The position numbers were made by a program, and so were the translations under genes. From positions 14,405,446 through 14,469,445 of the forward strand of contig NC_133234.1 in assembly GCF_040436345.1 (NCBI RefSeq): a stretch of DNA of 64,000 nt, in the 5' to 3' direction. The DNA comes from Pagrus major (lineage: Eukaryota; Chordata; Actinopteri; Spariformes; Sparidae). Under the pieces are notes generated by a model, which ran no database searches, had not been told where the DNA came from, and saw only the letters and a program-made list of their open reading frames with translations. Of this stretch, positions 31,932 to 45,739 are shown in pieces (the stretch's first letter is position 1; each line of letters starts with the position of its first letter).

Positions 31932-34900
31932 GTGACAGCAGCTCTCTCTAAGAGAGTTTCTATGTGTTTGTGTGGTTGCCGTGACACCGCATAATCCCAA
32001 AATGGAGCATTTGGTCGGGTTTTCCTACAATCACTGTACCTAGTGTATTCACATTTAAAGGGATGGCGGCCGGCCTGATCTACAATCCCAATGAGTTGGG
32101 AATGACACTCAAAAATCAACTTTTCTTACAAATAGCACCCTTAAATAAATGGTTATAACATACTACAATATAGTTAGAAGCAGATTTTAAGTGTGTATTA
32201 CCCTGTTAACAACATTACAACTGTTATTTTCCTGAGATAAGAAGATAAAATCCAGATCACTTTTTCTTGCTAAATGTCTTCTTAGATGATGCCCACTAAT
32301 GTGTATATTACCAACAACAGCAAGGTACAGTGCAATTTTAACCTGTGTCAGGCCGTGACTGAAGAGAAAAGTGATGCAACGATCAATATGCTCTTGTTCA
32401 TCTGACATTGCTACACATAATGCAATGGTTCCTGCAGTGATTTGCATCTCATATAGCTTTGACTATCAAATCTTGTTATCTCGGAAAAAAACAATAGTTG
32501 TTATCTTTTGATAATAACTTGCGATCTAAAGAAAACAAGTAAAATGTAACTTATTATCATGGGAAAACAAAGGAAATAATATGTTTCACCCACAGTCGTT
32601 TAGAGCTCCCATACTTTTCTATATCACAAGCATAAAACAATAGCTGCAAGTTGGCTGATGTCTTGGTAGCTAGCTAGCCAACTTAACATTGTTATTGCTG
32701 ATTTCTGCATGACACTGCTGCACTTTTACGTACTTCAATGTTGCACTAGATGCATTGTGACAATACCAGGATTGCCATGGTAACGCCAGAGAAATCACCA
32801 CAGTTAAAAAAAACGACATATTGGAAATGACCGGTCGTTTACATAAACGCCATCAACAACTACTGATGAAGTCTGAAGTGTTGTCTAATTACATATGGGG
32901 AGCTTTCCACCACTACGACCTTGTAACTCTGTAACTTGAGCCTCCAACTACTTACTGCTGCTGTAATAAACATTTCAAACCTCAGTTGTTCTTTTACTTA
33001 TAATTGCTTTAACAGAATCCTGTTCACAAGCGCAACAGGGCACTGTCCAGAGTCTGTCGCACTACACGCATCACTGTTGCTCTATGTGGGAGTCAAGAAA
33101 ACTGAACTGCCCTCAGAGTGAAACCACCAAAGCACGGGAGTCACGGTACAAATTGAAATGATTTGAATTGCTTGAGTGACCTTGTTTCTTCCTTGTATTT
33201 TATCTATTGGCAAATTTTGTTTCACAGCATTTGATGAAAATATGCATTCAAGCCGGATCAGTTGGGTACAAAGTGTCAATACAGAGAGTGACGCATTTGG
33301 GGGATCAAGGAAATTATTTTACATGTAAGCAGAATAGGGGTTTCCCCTAGGCCCTGGTCGCAGATAAAGTCACACTGAAGAAGTACATAAACAAACGCAG
33401 GCATCAGGTATGTGCCACACCTGTGTCACTACCACAGAGGCCACTCAGGAAAAGGTTCATGAGGGAGGTTTCGTGTTGAGGCTTTTGTCAGATGTGGGAC
33501 AAGGTGTGTTTCTGTAGAAAGCTGTGGCTAACGATCTGTTGGCTTCTAATGTGGTGTGAATCTCATCCTAGTAAATCATGTCTTCAGTTAACTAGTCCTT
33601 GGTGATATGGCATTAAAATAATATTGCAATATTTGCAGGCTACATCACGACATAGTAAATATATAGTCTCGGGTCTCGATAACGATATGAACGTTAACAC
33701 ATCATTAGATTTAGCAGAATGCACTATAGTGCAAGATACTAAGTGTGTAATAAAACAACTCACGATCAGTTCAGTAGAAAGTAAGTTTGAAAATCAGATT
33801 CACACTTGTCTGACTTGTTGCCTCTAACATCTTAACTCAATTAACTCAATGCATGAAGAGATCTTGCAGTAATGAAACTTATCCTGTTTTGCAAGAATGT
33901 GCTTTTGTACCAGCTCATTTATACCAACAAGGGTAGGCTTAACAAACTAAAACGCCTCTCTGTGTAATGCAACACAGTTCAACAGCTGCTGCAGCCTCTG
34001 ATAATAATCACACAGTTTTATCAACACCTCTGAACTGGTCTCATCAACAACTTAACATAATAAGCTTCATGACAGTAGCCTACAATGTATGGCATGACTG
34101 TTGTATTAGACTTCTTCTAGCAAGGTGTGCCTAAATAACTAAGAACTAAATGAATGTGTCTTGTGTGTTGGACAAAATGAGGCTAGAGCACAATACAGTA
34201 TAACAACAGCTGGCTGAAACTTTAAGATTGGCTGCCATTCAAAAACGTCACTATGCCCAAAAGACAGCAAGTAACCAAATATTACTGTGATTTGTCTGAA
34301 GTTGAATTGTGCAGTCCTTATCGCACTTGTAAGCATCTCTGGAGGAGGGGCTGCATCCTTCCGAAGTCTGAATATGCTCAATGAGCGCTAACAAAAGGCT
34401 CCGAAAACTTTTTTTCTTAATTTCTTTGTATTTTGCTGTTTCTCTGTGTCAGCGATTCTGGTGAAAGATGGTTGATAGTTGAGCCTCATTCCCAGGTTGG
34501 TAAATATCTGCTTTGGGTTGGTGGCTCGCCATCTTTGAATGATGTGTTTACAAACAGCAACTGACAAATTTTTCATAGCATGCCTTCAATATACAGAGGT
34601 TTGTTTCATGTGGGCGCAATTTTATACTGAAAGCTCTTGTATCAGGGAATTTGCCTTGACTTCGGTTTACTACTCTTTTCTACCATTAGTCATTTGGGGG
34701 TAGATTCCTGGTTCACAATGTTAAAAGTTTTGACTTAAAACTGACAAGTACGTATTTTAGAAGACCACCAGGAGCAGGTTTAAACTAACCTTCGGATACT
34801 GCAAATAGCACATGTTGATTAATACCACACTGTGATTGAACAATGCAATGGCTGTTGAATAATGACACCATCCATCACTGTTTACATTGGCTCCCTATAA

Positions 34901-35955
34901 ATCTCGCTTTCACCATACTATTTTGTCTGCCACTGCACATGAAATTTACTGGGAAAATGAAAGCACCCTGGCACCATTTCTATCTGCTTCCGTTGCTCTA
35001 TTGAAGACTTAATGAATGAATAAACACATTTTTTGTCCGGTGTTATTTGTAGTTGCTACTCTGAGAAAAACTTTGAAGGATCTTGTTGTCTTTGCAACAG
35101 TAATACCAGTTAGAAATGCTAGGTGAGGAAAAGAGGTCTCTTTAAAGGAACTATAAAGGAAAAGGTAATGAATTGATAGGTTGAATAAAAGATGTATTCA
35201 GTCTCAAAAGTAGTTAAAAGTAGTTCAGAAACATTCAAACTCATCATATTTGGAGATACATGATTTTCTTGGAGCAGGAAGGGTTGGAAAAAGTGTAATC
35301 TGAAAAGTAGCTAGTGGCTAAAGCTGTAAACATGTAGTGGTGTAGAAGCATAAAGTTGCATAAAATGGGAATACTCAAGTAAAGCACAAGTACCTCAACT
35401 TTATAATTAAGTACAGTAATTTGTTACCATTCCACTGTAGACAAGAAGTCTGTGAGATGGTTGACACTGGATCAGCGCTTTGGTATTATCCAGTATCCTG
35501 AGAAGCAGAAAATGAGATTGTTGTATCTGTAGTATTCAACAATTTCTGAAATCATGCAAGTAGTATTTATCATAGATTTTAGCATGCAGCAGTTTAACAC
35601 ACACAACAGGGAAAAGGTGACTGTACAATGTAAAATATATTCCAGTGAATTAGGCCATTGCATTGGCAGCAGAAGTTTATCTGTTCCTTAATCACAATAG
35701 TGGTGGATAAATGATCTTTTTGGGGAAGTTTCTTGACACTTTATAGCACTTTAACACCCCTATGGACGAAAGCCTTTTAGTAGAGTGTTACATTACAGGA
35801 ACACAGTTTGATAATCTTCATTATCCTCTACTGACAATGTGGTATTGTAAGTTTTTACAAGGAAGTTAGGTCCATTTAATAATGACCTATTTGATATGAT
35901 ATTTGATGTTGATAAAAAAAAAAAAAACAACAAAAAAAACAGGTTTATGTCACTT
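31932..35955. other. Gene-poor spacer before the tectorin-like cluster
   Basis: Four kilobases with no supported gene. All frames are short and without splice context. A GATAT/ATCGAT-rich stretch near 33600-33700 and a GTACTT/AAGTAC fragment near 35330-35430 look like old TIR repeats. Poly-A at 35916-35940. Confidence 0.5.
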
Positions 35956-35956
35956 T

Positions 35957-36021
35957 GCCAGCTTTCCACGTATAAAGACCTGCAGTCTGTAAGGGATGAG
36001 GGAAAAGAACAGCATCACCCG
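35957..36021 (+). promoter_or_regulatory. TATA promoter and untranslated exon of tectorin-like gene A
   Basis: GCCAGCTTTCCACGTATAAA (35957 onward; TATAAAG at 35971-35977) is closely matched upstream of gene B by GCCAGCTTTTACTGTATAAA. A donor, CACCCG|GTAAAT, at 36021/36022 ends a short leader exon. It would join an acceptor TTTGTTTAG at 36167, 26 bases before the ATG. The parallel position in the two paralogues supports it. Confidence 0.55.
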
Positions 36022-36193
36022 GTAAATATTTTATTTTGTGGACATGGACCTTTATTTTTAATGCATATGCACATTTGCAAATGCATATTTCCAATTTAAA
36101 TCACTTACCAACATATAATTTAGTATTTTATCATAATTGTTTAAAAAATTCAATCCATTTTGTTTAGAAAGCAGATCTGAAGAGCATGGGAAA

Positions 36194-39100
36194 ATGGCAC
36201 ATCACATGTTGTCTGTGCTGCTTTTGGGAATGATAAGTAAGTAGTTTCAATAAAATGTCATATAATTGTATTCTATATATGTATGTTATCTCCTTTTCGT
36301 ATGTCAATTGATGTTTTGAAAATATACATTACTTCAGTTCTTTAGTATTTGTAAATTTTTTTTAGATTTATCCGGTTATATCCATTTATTAACATATAAA
36401 TCTTTGCTTCATTTCTGTGTAACTTACAGGCATGGTGACTCCCCATAGTTCAGGTAAGCTGAAGATAAATCTCGAGTTTTGTTTGTTTCATACTGTAGTC
36501 TTAGCAGTCAATCCTGCAATCATGTCATAGAGACTCTAACATTTAAGTCACCATATTAATACCAATGCTGTATGATTATTAGTCTAGTTTATCTTTATAT
36601 CAGCAGGATAAAGATGCACAATGATATTAGACAGATTTTTCAGTTATGTGATTTTGGTTTTGCCTCTATAAATTATATTGACTATGCTAGGATAAAACAA
36701 TCCAAGACATGCTCTGAACACTGCAAAAACTAAAAAGTCAAAACTTAAATTGAAGCAAATAGCTTAACAAAATGAACAAAAACAAATGCAACATGCAAGC
36801 CAGCCAAACAACACATAAAAAAAACTTGTGATGTTTTGCAGATTAGTCAGGAACAAGGACCTTTTTTTTATTACAGAGATCCTTGAAGTCAATTAAACAC
36901 TGGTATATCTGCAAACGTTACTGTTCATTTTTAATAACTGCAATTTTTTTCTTCCCAGGACATCTCTACCCAATAAATGGAACTTCAATCCCTCGATCTG
37001 ATGATGGAAGTTCTCCTTTAATAACCTTGCAACATCCTTTTTTCTATTTTGGACGGACATATGAACAGATTTATGTATGTAAAAATACTCTAATACAACA
37101 TAAACACAGTCAAACATTTGTAGACTGTGAAAAAAACACTGGTTTCATAATAACTTTTAACATGTGAAACTGCAAAACAAGGACATACTGTTGAAATTAA
37201 ATTAACTAAAAAATATTTGATAAGATGTAGTTGTCAAAGATAGTCAGTGTCTAGTGATTAACTGTTCATAAGAATTGTTTTACCTCAATATTTGTTTTCA
37301 GGTCAACCAGAACGGACATCTTACATTTGACAGGCCATGGGACAGGTTCAGAGCTTTGCGGTTCCCATTATATGGAGAAAGAGACATCATCGCTCCATTA
37401 TGGACAGATTTGGACAACACAATAAGTGGGCATGTCTACTACAATCAATACACCAGTGGCAGTGTCCTTCAACAAGCTACACAGGACATTAATAAGTATT
37501 TCCCAGGCCTGATGTTTAAAGCTACCTGGGTCTTTGTTGTAACATGGCATGAGGTGGCGTATTATCCAAATCCAAGATCAGTAAGTCATCTTGTTCTAAA
37601 TGGTGAAACACCCAAAAAAATACACACATCTCATGTTATGAAGTACTAAAAACCTTTTTTTTTTTCTCCAGAGCACAACTGTCCAAGCGGTCCTGATCTC
37701 TGGTCAACAGCTCTCATTTGTGCTAATGAACTATGAGGAAATAGACCCCACACCTTACAAAGTGCAGGTCAGAACAATGATCAATAAAGAAATAGAGTAT
37801 GTGCTTTTTAGGTGGTGTAACCAAAATAAAACACAGTGATTGCAGTGTATTGTCTGTATGACACAGTTTTAGTTTTAAAAAAAACATCAAAAGATAATTT
37901 AACATAAAAATATTTGTGTTCATGACATGTACTGTATATTCCAGGCTGGATATGACACAATCAACTCCACTCACTATTTCTCCATCCCTGGATCATTCTC
38001 TGACAATGCAACAGGCCGTAACTCATCTTTCCGTGTGAGCAGCAATGTCAATATCCCTGGTCGATGGGCTTTCCGGATAGACAATGGACAAAGAGGCTGC
38101 TATTTCAATGGTAAGATCAGATACAGAGGGTCACAGCAAGGGGCCACTTGTACTTTATGTACTTTATGTATTAATGGTGCCCGCTCGTGGAATATATACA
38201 TGTAAGACTGACAAAAAAATCTAGACTTGTAGAACAAATTACCACTCGACTGCACACATTATGGTTATTCTTTTTTTAAAAAGTTTTTCTTTTGGCCTTT
38301 CACGGCTTTATTGAGAGGACAGCTTAGACAGATGACAGGAAATAGGATAAGAGAGAGGGGGGATGACACACAGTAAAGGGCCGCAGGTTGGACTCGAACC
38401 CATGGCCACTACTGCGAGGACAAAGCCACTATACATGAGACGCCTGCTCTTCCAACTGAGAGCAGGGTTGTTTTCATTTTTTTTTTAATTGGAGGGGGGA
38501 GATTGGGGACCTCTATTAATATATCAATGATCAAAATTGTCACCGTATTGCAAATTGCATAACTAAGGATAGAAGTTTTTGTTTTCATGATTAATATGGT
38601 ATTGTTTGTGAGTTGGTTTGATTTAAATATGTGGTTGACCATTTCCTCCTGATCCTTTCAAGGTCAACATGTGCAGCTGGGTGATTCATTCTGGAGCGAC
38701 AATACCTGTGCACAAAAGTGCACCTGCACCTCAGCAGGCCTGCTGTGTATCAACCAACCCTGCTCCTTTTCCCAAATCTGCCAGCCAAGTGCCTTTCAGT
38801 TCTCCTGTCAGACGGTGCAGAGAGGCACTTGCACCATAAGTGGTGATCCACATTACTATACCTTTGATGGCACAGTGTTTCACTTCCAGGGCACCTGCAC
38901 TTATGTTCTCTCTGAGCAATGTGGTGCAGGGCTGCCGTACTATAGAGTAGAGGGCGAGAACGAGCACCGGGGCAGCACTCGTGTTTCTTGGACACGACTG
39001 GTCAAAGTGTATGTCTATAACGAAACCATTGAGCTTGTCAAGGGACGTCGTGGTGTAGCTAAGGTTAGTATTTATGATTGAGATCAAAAATGATACTTCT

Positions 39101-42100
39101 TTATGTATAAGATCAAATATGTCTTTGCTGCTCTTGACAGACTTGCTGATGTGCTTTCAGGTAAATGGAACCTTTGCAGCCACTCCGTTTTATCTCAACA
39201 ACGGCACCATCCAGGTTTATGAGTCAGGTTTTTCTGTGATCGTCAGCACTGTCTTTGGCTTGGAAGTATCCTATGACACAAATCACTATGTCAGGATCAG
39301 TGTGCCCTACGCCTATCGGAATGCAACATGTGGCCTCTGTGGAAACTTCAATGGTATTCGTCAGGATGACTTCCGAACCCGTCAGGGTGAGGTTGTGAGT
39401 TCTGATGTGGATTTTGCCAACAGTTGGCAAGCGTCACGGGACAATGAGACTGTTTGTGAGGCGCCATGTGGAGGTCTGGCCTGTGCTGCCTGCACTGATG
39501 ATCAGACAGCTTTATACAGCAATACTGACCATTGTGGTATCCTCGAGAACAGTTCTGGACCTTTTGCTGCTTGTCATCAACAACTTCCCCCACAGATTTT
39601 TGTGGAGAACTGTGTGTTTGATCTGTGTGTAGGAGGAGGGTACCAGCCCATCCTGTGCCAAGCCCTACATGTGTATGCAAGTCAGTGTCAACAGAATGGT
39701 GTACAGCTGCCAAGCTGGAGGAGGCGAGGCTTCTGTGGTATGTCTGTAATTCAATTAAAATAATTTCAAGATGTCCTTTGGGTAAAATAAAATGTCCTTG
39801 ATGTCAAAATCAATGTCATTTTTTCCTCTAGAAATCCCCTGTCCAGCCAATAGCCACTTTGAGCCCCAAGGCACAGGATGTCCAGCTACCTGTGTCAACC
39901 CCAATTCTACCCAGAACTGCCCTCTCCCTGCCCAGGAGAGCTGCATCTGCAATTCTGGCTACATCCTTAGTGCTGGGGTGTGTGTCCCTCATTCAGAGTG
40001 TGGCTGCAGCTTTGAGGGTCGCTACTACCGCTCTGGAGACACTGTAATACTAGACGAAGACTGTGGAAGACGCTGTAGCTGCAGTCATGGCTCCATGACC
40101 TGTCGCTCCCATGGTTGTGGTCCGCTTGAATCATGCAGTGTGGAAGAAGGAGAAAGAGGTTGCAGACCCAACAGCTATGCAACATGCTGGATCAGGGGCC
40201 CAGGGTCATATCACACATTTGATGGACTGGCATACCAGTATCCTGGGGCATGTCGATTGACCCTTGCCAAAGTGATGGGATTGTCTAATCACCCCCACTT
40301 TGTGGTGACAGCAGAAAAAGTGCCCAGAGACCGGCAGGGTTTTGCCCATTTGCTTAAGTTTGAGGCAGAGGGGACACACGTGTCCATTGAGATAGGCAGT
40401 AGCAGCAACGTACAGGTATGTGTTAACAAATGGGAAGGATAAGTTGTGAATGTGAATGTTATTTTCACTATTATGCAGTAAACTTGCACTTGTGTTAGAA
40501 TGTCTAGAATAATTCATATTTTCTTCTCAATCTGGATCTGACTATGTCTTTATATCTAAATGACCCTTAAGGTTGACGGTCAGCGGATCAGACTACCATT
40601 CAGTTCACCGTCCAGTCGAATCAAAATCCGCCAAAGCAGCGTTCACAGTATCATCCTTCACACTTCCTTTGGTGTAACTGTGGCAATAATGTGGCCTTAC
40701 TCTGTGCATGTCACCGCACCTGGTATCTACAATGGATCTCTGGGTGGACTCTGTGGTAACTATAATGGCCATCCAAATGATGATTTTCGTACACCAAATG
40801 GCACCCTGGTCAACAGCTCTCTGCTCTTTGGAGACAGCTGGAGAAGTGGCTCCCTCTCTGCACGCTGTGTGGAGAATGGAAATGACACTATAGATCCTGG
40901 TGAGTACTATGGCTTTCTTGGATTGTTACATGGGCTTTTTGCCCAGTGTTGCCAGAAATGATGCTCTTATCCCCACATTAGTGTCTGGGAGAATTTTTGG
41001 AAGGGATCAAGCAAACAATGTGCGAGCTCCCTCCTGTAATTAGGGATGCGTGATATATACTGCTGCAGTTTTTGGCCTAATATTGGGAAATTTATGTTAT
41101 CGGCCATTTATTGGTATCAGTAAAATGTACAGTGGATTAACGTAGCACATGATATTTAGGCAAACTGCTTCCACTGACTAACAAGCGCATCATCAGCACA
41201 CTCTGAGGCAGTAGATGGCAGTATGCACCTGTAAAGTTGGTTTGAGGTTCACAGACAAGAAGAAGAAGAAGAAGAAACAATGGAGAAGACAATTGCAATT
41301 TGCGATACATGTTCTACAAGGGTTCTGAGGAGAGGGAGAAAATCTAGAATGTTAACAACATAAATCTTATGATTAGAGCCATGGAAAATTAAATCGTCTT
41401 TGCTCACGACATCTTAGCCTTTCTTCCCCGTCGGATATGCCTGTTATGGGCATCAGCTAAAAAGAAATACCAAAGCTTGACCAAAATCAATCAAAATAAA
41501 CATGAATGAAAACAAATCACAATAAAAAACAAAGTATTGAAGACATGGTAGTAATAGAAGAAATTTGAAATTTTATAATTACAAAAAGGTAACAAGAACA
41601 TCAGTTGGGTGAATGTGCTGCCTTGTCTCTGACTTTCCTTTTATAATCATTACGACTATTATTATTATTACTTTACATTTTTTAATATAATTTTATTTAA
41701 ATTTGATATAGTCCTGTATTCATTGTTTAGATTTTTGTGTTGTCCTGCTAGTCTTCTGTTATGCCAGTGGCATAAGGTGGCTTTCATGTTGTTTTAAAAA
41801 GTATTTAATCTGTCTTTTTTGTTTTCTTTTTTGTTCCAAGAAGAAACCTGCCCGCCAAACAGCCATTATGAATCCTGTGGAACCGCTTGTCCTCCCACCT
41901 GCTTTTCTATTCCCAAAGTCTGTATTGCTCTGTGCCAAATGGGTTGCCAGTGTAATGATGGTTTTCTCCTCAATGGCGACCAGTGTGTACCACAATCAGC
42001 CTGTGGATGCTCTTCCCAAGGACGCCATCTGCAAGGTGGTGAACAGTTCTGGGATGGTGAGGAGTGTCAGAGCCTGTGTAGCTGTGATGGCACCACTGGG

Positions 42101-45100
42101 GCAGTCCACTGTATCCCCAGCTCCTGTGGTCCTCAGGAGTCCTGCCGTGTGGTGGATGGTGAGCTTGGCTGCCACCCCAAACCACACGGCATGTGCTCTG
42201 CCGCTGGAGACCCGCACTATCTCACCTTTGATGGCAAGGCCTATGACTTCCAGGGAACCTGCCGCTACGTTCTGGCGACACTTTGTAACACCACTGATGG
42301 TCTCCACCAATTTTCAGTGGAGGCAAAGAACGAGCCATGGAATGACTTGACAGTCTCAGTTACAGCTGAAGTTTTTGTATATGTGCTGGGGGTTCGAGTG
42401 CATATGTCGAGGGAGAGCCACGGTATGGTACAGGTGAGTTAAACAGATTAAAAATTATTGCAAAGATTTTTAATCAAATGATTCTTCAGAGCTCTAAGTG
42501 CAAGCTACACTGAAGGACAAATATAGCTCTGAAAAGCACTTGATAGATGCCACACAAATACAAAACTATGATTATTCTTCTAATGTTGTTTTTCTACTGC
42601 TTAAGGTGAATGGGGTAACTAAACACTTACCTATCCACTTGAATGGAAGTCATGTGTATATCTATACAAGAGGATTTAAAACATTTGTCATTACGGATTT
42701 TGGTCTGGAAGTCACGTATGATGGATGGAGTAGAGTTACTATCTCTGTACCTTCAGGTTACAGGTATCTGCCATGTTTGAATTCTTTAGTTTACATTCTG
42801 AAAAATATATATTATCAATTATTTGAGACATTTAGACTTCATCTTTCACCTAATTTATGACTCTTGATGTATTTAATCATTATCATCAATACAGTGGAAA
42901 AACATGTGGTCTCTGTGGAAACTTCAATGGAAATCAAAACGATGACTTCCAGACCCCATCTGGAATGACGGTCTCCACTCCAGATGAGTTTGGGACAGCT
43001 TGGAAGGTGGCAGGAAACTACACCTGCAGTGATGGGTGTGGTTCCTCCTGTCCACAATGTACCAATGAGCTTCCTGCTAGAGCTCAGTGTGAGGTGATTC
43101 AAGCAGCTGATGGCCCCTTCAGCTTCTGCCATGATCAGGTGGACCCAGCACCATATTTCAATGACTGTGTGTTTGATGTTTGTGTGTCTGGAAATCGCGA
43201 TCTTTTGTGCAGAGCCATTCAGGCATATGTCAGTGCCTGTCAATCTGCTAATGTTCGAATCTACCCTTGGAGGCAGAACACAATCTGCAGTAAGTCAACC
43301 AGTCAGTTTTTCTCAACATGTCTCCTGAGTGACTGTCTACTCACAAATGTATGTTATTAAATTATATTCACATAATAGCCATAATTTCTTTTCACACTTA
43401 TTAAGGAATCAACTGTCCAGCCAACGAACATTATGAGCTGTGTGGTACTGACTGTGGCCACACCTGTGCCAACAGCAATGATACCATGTGTGAGCAGATT
43501 TGCTCGGAGGGATGTTTCTGTGACAAAGGCTTCGTCAGAAGTGGGACAAGCTGTGTCCCAGTGGAAAGATGTGGCTGCCAACATGATGGCTTCTACTATG
43601 ATGTAAGCCACATCCCGGTTAATACTTTGAGTTAAGAATAAGCAACAATTTCATTAATGCTCGTTTTTTTCATGTTGCAGGCTGGTGAGTCGTTCTGGAC
43701 AGAGGGATGCTCCCAGCGATGTGAGTGCCACGCTCCCAATGACCTGCGCTGCTCTGCTGCGTCTTGCACTCCTGAACAAGAGTGCACCATCAGAAATGGC
43801 CAGCTGGGCTGTTTCGATGCAATGTCTACATGCACTGTGTGGGGGGACCCACACTACATCACCTTTGATGGGGCATTAGCTCACTTCCAGGGCACATGCT
43901 CTTACATCATTACTGAGAGTGTGAGCGAAGGCACCAATGAGACACAGTTTCAGGTAATTGCCACCAATAATCACCGTGGCAACAACCGCGTGTCTTTTGT
44001 ATCAGCAGTCGACATATACCTCTCAGATCCCCCAGAGAGTGCATACATCAGGATTGGACCCAACAAAAGAGTAAAGGTAATCTATTATTTATTTTCTAGA
44101 TGAACAATTTTCTACAGCTGTCTGCTGTAAAAACATGGAACAACAGCCCTCCTCATCATCTTGTTTGTCTCTCTAATCTCTCCTCCCTCCAGGTGAATGG
44201 AAGTGAGGTGTCTCTTCCCACCACTGCAGGAAGCTTAGCTCAGGTAGAAAGGCAGGGAAGCTACATAGTGGTCAAAGCCACTGACTTGATAGTCCAGTTT
44301 GATGGCCAGAGCACTTTATTGGTCAGACTGGACAGAAATCATCAGAACAGAGTCACAGGGATGTGTGGAAACTTCAACTATGACCCAGCAGATGATAAAG
44401 TCTTGCCCAATGGCACATCAGCACAAAATGACAATGACTTTGGACACAGCTGGAAGGCACCCACGAGCCAACCAGGGTAACCACAGCAAATACACTGTAC
44501 AGTTCAATACCAAATGCGTGACATGTTATATGAAGGTGGAGATGTTTGTGCTCTTTAAAAAGAAAAAAAATTTCATCTCAAGGACTGTCAATTTTTGGAT
44601 TTCTAAAATGAGAGCGTTTGGCTTAATTTTACAATTCTAAGTCTTCTAGAAATTCCTCAAACCACAAAGCAGAATATATATTTTTAACATGAACATAGAA
44701 ACCTGTAAAAACCAAGTTTCGAGGGTTTCACAATTAAACAAGGATATACAGTATTGTAAATCAACGGCAATAACTTTTGAGATACATTTCCATCAAACTG
44801 TTAAATGTGTAACACTGAATATCTTTTCCAGATGTGGATCCACAGATGATGACAGTGGTGATGGACTGAACAACTGTCCCTTTATGGACGAATACTCTGA
44901 GCTCTGTGGTGTCATCACCAACACCAGCGGTCCATTCAGTGACTGTCACCTGCACTCTGACCCCCAGCCTTTTTTCACCTCCTGCGTCTACGATCTCTGC
45001 CTCTACACTCCAGCCAATGGCATGCTGTGCTCTGCCGTCTCAGCCTATGAGAGAACCTGCTCTGTTTTGAGGCTGAACATCCCAGAGTGGCGCTCAGCTT

Positions 45101-45687
45101 TGCAGTGTGGTATGTTAATCCCGGGCTAATTGACATGGTTGTTGCATGAAAATAATGATTCCTTAGGAGATTATAGATTTTTTTTTTTTCTGTTATCTGT
45201 TCTGTTTCATCTGTCCTTGTCTCATTTCTTTTCCCACTTTTTTCTGCAGCTGAGTCAGACCCCTGTGAACAGCTGAACTGCACAGAGTATGAGTGGTGTG
45301 GTGAGAAAGACGATGTTTACGGCTGCTTCTGTGAGGAGCAATATTCTCGGCCCAACAACGAGAGCTGCGGTGCGAGCTCCTCTTGAAATATATTTTTTTT
45401 GTTAGATAACAGAAATAATAATGGCTGTGTGTGTCTTGACCTAACAAAAACACGTGAGAGTTGGGTTAAAACAAATAAAAATCTAGATACCATCTTGCTA
45501 TGACATCCCACCAGATGCAATGTCTGAGGACTGTGGAGTTGATTATCAACATAATTCTGACCCATGACAATCACTAGTCATTACTATGTTATTACATGGG
45601 ATCACGCCAATCTATAAACTCAGCCATCATTTTGATTTCACACCTGTTAAGTTTTGTGCATGCATCTTGCACAGACAAAAACAATAC

Positions 45688-45739
<52 letters not shown>

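Noticed and set aside
41868-42350. 160-codon frame overlapping tectorin-like exon 11
   Set aside because: Out-of-frame shadow of the vWD3 exon; the Cys pattern of TIL and vWD lies in the other frame.
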